NCBI GenBank assembly: GCA_018901355.1 | Contig: JAHIEZ010000085.1 | Location: 1 to 6,940, forward strand | Source of the DNA: Patescibacteria group bacterium | GTDB lineage: Bacteria; Patescibacteriota; Microgenomatia; UBA12405 | DNA length: 6,940 nt | Reading direction: 5' to 3' | In this document: positions 5,539 to 6,940 of the stretch, one piece after another | Layout: each line of letters starts with the position of its first letter | Numbering within the stretch: the first letter of the stretch is position 1 | Position numbers and translations under genes: made by a program | Notes under the pieces: model-generated | Told to the model about the DNA's origin: nothing | The model's database searches: none | Seen by the model: only the letters and a program-made list of their open reading frames with translations

Positions 5539-5571
5539 ATTTTTGAGAAAGGGAGTGTTTTGATTTAATCG

Positions 5572-5580
5572 ATTATAACA
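5572..5580 (-). promoter_or_regulatory. Extended -10 promoter of the KamA-like operon
   Basis: TGTTATAAT on the minus strand is identical to the promoter of the 35-codon ORF. It lies in the 5539-5659 spacer after the surface protein gene. The predicted start is around 5565, leaving a leader of about 25 nt before the ATG at 5538. No -35 at the usual distance is convincing. Confidence 0.55.
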
Positions 5581-5659
5581 AAATGGGACAATAAGGCTTT
5601 GACAATTGTTGTTTTTATAGATTACAATGTGGGGTTCTTTGATCTCGGCGTGAGGTTCT

Positions 5660-6940
5660 TTAAAGAATAATAAAGAAGCCCAAAAGAGTAACGATAATGC
5701 CGACAAGACCCAGACCTTTAAGGGGGAAATCGACTCCGGCTTGGGGTAAAACAATTCTGGTGGGCTTGGACTCGGGAGGAGCAGTAGGCTCAAGATAGCC
5801 ACCGAGAGAAATAGAGGTGGGAACGGGAGTAAGGGTAGGCAGAGGAACGGAAGTATTGGTGGGAGCGGGGGTAGAGGTGGGCTGGCCCGGAACGGGAGTA
5901 GAGGTGGGAGATAAAGGCATGGGGGTGTTGGTGGGACGAGGAGTGGAGGTAGCGGTAGGGCGGGGAGTAGAAGTAGAGGCAGGAGAAGAAGTGGGAGGAA
6001 TAGGACTGGGGTCACCGCCGGTACAGGTAGTAAAACAGCTGATAACAAATCGATGACTATCAACATAAGACTGAACCGTAGGATAAATTTCAGAATCAAG
6101 ATTTAAAACTTCGGTAGCATAAGAGGTTATCGTAACACCCTGTCTGGATGAAATAGTCCAACTCTTGTCGTTTGAGAGAATACATTTGCTGGGATCAAGA
6201 TTTTTGGCACAAGCATAAACAACAAAACCTGATTCAATATTTGAATTGTCCTGCCAGACAAAAACGAGACGATCATTTTCGTTGTTGATATTTACTTGAA
6301 TATCTCCGGGGGGGTTACAACCAAGGCAATCTTGACTGATTTCCGCCCAATCACTGATACAACAAGTGCTTGGGTCGTGTTCCGTACAGGTATCGCAACT
6401 GCCGGAAAGAGATTGTTTGAAACGAACTTTGAGAGTATAACTGGTAATTTTATCCACACTATCAGGACTAGCGATTTGACGAGACCAATATTCTGAATCC
6501 TCGTGATTAACAGAAATAGGACCGTTGGAGATTATGTTTTTTATTTGGCCGGCCCAATACTCCTCTAAATCCCAGCAATTGCTTTGACCAAAATTAGATA
6601 TTTTACTAATAACCGGGTTTTCGCCAGAAGGAAGGACGTTGACGAATTGCAAAACGGGAGCGGGGGGTTTTTCGCGGGTGGGAGGGATGGGGCTGACACC
6701 GGGGACGGTACAAGATGCGGGAACACAATCATTGCCCTTGCCGTTAACAATAGGATCAGGATCGTAGGGTGTCCAACCGGGACCAGCGGTACAAATTAAT
6801 TTAGAAGGAGGATTGTCGGCGTCGCAAACATCGCTTTGAGCACAATAAAGTTTAATGATTTCGGATCTTTCTTCGGGATAAGTAGTAGGCAGGGCGCAGG
6901 CGACTGAAACAGATCGACTGCAACTGGAAGGCAAGACTTT
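5660..6940 (-). CDS. Secreted cell-surface protein with Fn3-like domain, P/T/S linker and LPQAG anchor (5' end outside window)
   Basis: The reading frame is open to the right edge, so the N-terminus and any signal peptide are missing; 426 codons are visible. The first 210 are cysteine-rich (for example CDTC and CC pairs), suggesting a disulfide-bonded exported protein. Codons about 211-305 resemble a fibronectin type III domain, with the WQDNSNIESGFVVY strand pair. Codons about 310-377 form a low-complexity linker of repeated PTSTPxPTxTP. The end has LPQAG (398-402) followed by a hydrophobic helix to the last residue (GLGLVGIIVTLLGFFIIL). LPQAG resembles a sortase signal, but the usual positively charged tail is absent. 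It is probably displayed on the cell surface for attachment or structure; no enzyme motif is seen. No clear terminator follows; a 12-bp palindrome (5656-5667) spans the stop. Confidence 0.75.
   Translation of the reverse strand, partial: KVLPSSCSRSVSVACALPTTYPEERSEIIKLYCAQSDVCDADNPPSKLICTAGPGWTPYDPDPIVNGKGNDCVPASCTVPGVSPIPPTREKPPAPVLQFVNVLPSGENPVISKISNFGQSNCWDLEEYWAGQIKNIISNGPISVNHEDSEYWSRQIASPDSVDKITSYTLKVRFKQSLSGSCDTCTEHDPSTCCISDWAEISQDCLGCNPPGDIQVNINNENDRLVFVWQDNSNIESGFVVYACAKNLDPSKCILSNDKSWTISSRQGVTITSYATEVLNLDSEIYPTVQSYVDSHRFVISCFTTCTGGDPSPIPPTSSPASTSTPRPTATSTPRPTNTPMPLSPTSTPVPGQPTSTPAPTNTSVPLPTLTPVPTSISLGGYLEPTAPPESKPTRIVLPQAGVDFPLKGLGLVGIIVTLLGFFIIL
5810..6010 (-). repeat. Degenerate minisatellite encoding the Pro/Thr/Ser linker
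   Basis: Imperfect short units (CCTACCTCTACTCC-like on the coding strand) encode repeated PTSTP, PTNTP and PVPT blocks. The coding strand is strongly pyrimidine-rich and the plus strand is G-rich, with many GGG runs. The skew also opens long shadow frames in this stretch. Such repeats commonly vary in length between strains. Confidence 0.7.

Noticed and set aside
5635..5667. Repeated AAAGAACC boxes and the TTCTTTAAAGAA palindrome after the surface protein as a terminator
   Set aside because: The boxes are direct repeats, the palindrome is AT-rich, and no T-run follows a GC-rich stem.
5817..6056. Gly/Val-rich plus-strand frame
   Set aside because: It is the antisense reading of the linker minisatellite (repeated GVEVG-like units), not a protein gene.
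5539..6099. Minus-strand open frame rich in Pro and Leu, overlapping the surface protein gene
   Set aside because: It is the other reading frame of the Pro/Thr/Ser repeat; its leucine/proline runs come from the repeat composition. Only the last 23 codons, beyond the surface protein stop, are kept as a possible mini-ORF.
1..6940. CRISPR array, transposase or phage genes
   Set aside because: No regularly spaced repeats and no recombinase, integrase or phage motifs were seen on either strand.

Overview
The window looks like a piece of a Candidatus Patescibacteria (CPR) genome, most likely from the Microgenomates side. The pointers are an AT-rich sequence, a HisRS N-terminus of the type I associate with that group, a tRNA-His without an encoded CCA end, a surface protein ending in an LPxAG-type motif plus membrane helix, a small SxxQxMANIGSEVER-type protein, and a dispersed palindromic repeat of the kind that translates as CHPEFISGS. 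This placement is inference from sequence style; no search was run. Every supported gene lies on the minus strand, so transcription runs from high to low coordinates.

From right to left: (1) 6940-5660 is the C-terminal part of a secreted, cysteine-rich protein with an Fn3-like domain, a Pro/Thr/Ser linker, LPQAG and a terminal hydrophobic helix. (2) 5580-4203 is a small operon: an extended -10 promoter, a 23-codon mini-ORF, a 110-residue conserved hypothetical protein and a short KamA-family radical SAM enzyme, joined by ATGA and TTGA stop/start overlaps. (3) 4190-4040 is a cluster of palindromic repeats without genes. (4) 4035-3920 is tRNA-His(GTG) with a canonical promoter. (5) 3893-3721 is a compact unit: promoter, leaderless 35-codon ORF, perfect intrinsic terminator. 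(6) 3710-161 is a tight four-gene cluster: HAD phosphatase, nucleoside hydrolase, DapF-fold racemase of the CntK type, M20 metallopeptidase. (7) hisS starts just downstream and runs off the left edge.

Functionally, the HAD phosphatase and the nucleoside hydrolase overlap by 4 nt and could act in series (nucleotide to nucleoside to base plus ribose). The racemase and the M20 hydrolase resemble the folds of DapF and DapE, but the racemase lacks the DapF ERGxGE signature and looks more like staphylococcal histidine racemase CntK.

The most interesting points are regulatory. A motif TGTTAYAAW (extended -10) occurs four times on the minus strand, and three copies lie 5-7 nt before an ATG that has no Shine-Dalgarno sequence, which suggests leaderless transcripts. 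The 35-codon ORF has two adjacent His codons, followed by RNA segments that could form alternative hairpins competing with the terminator. This resembles a histidine attenuator upstream of a gene cluster that leads into hisS.
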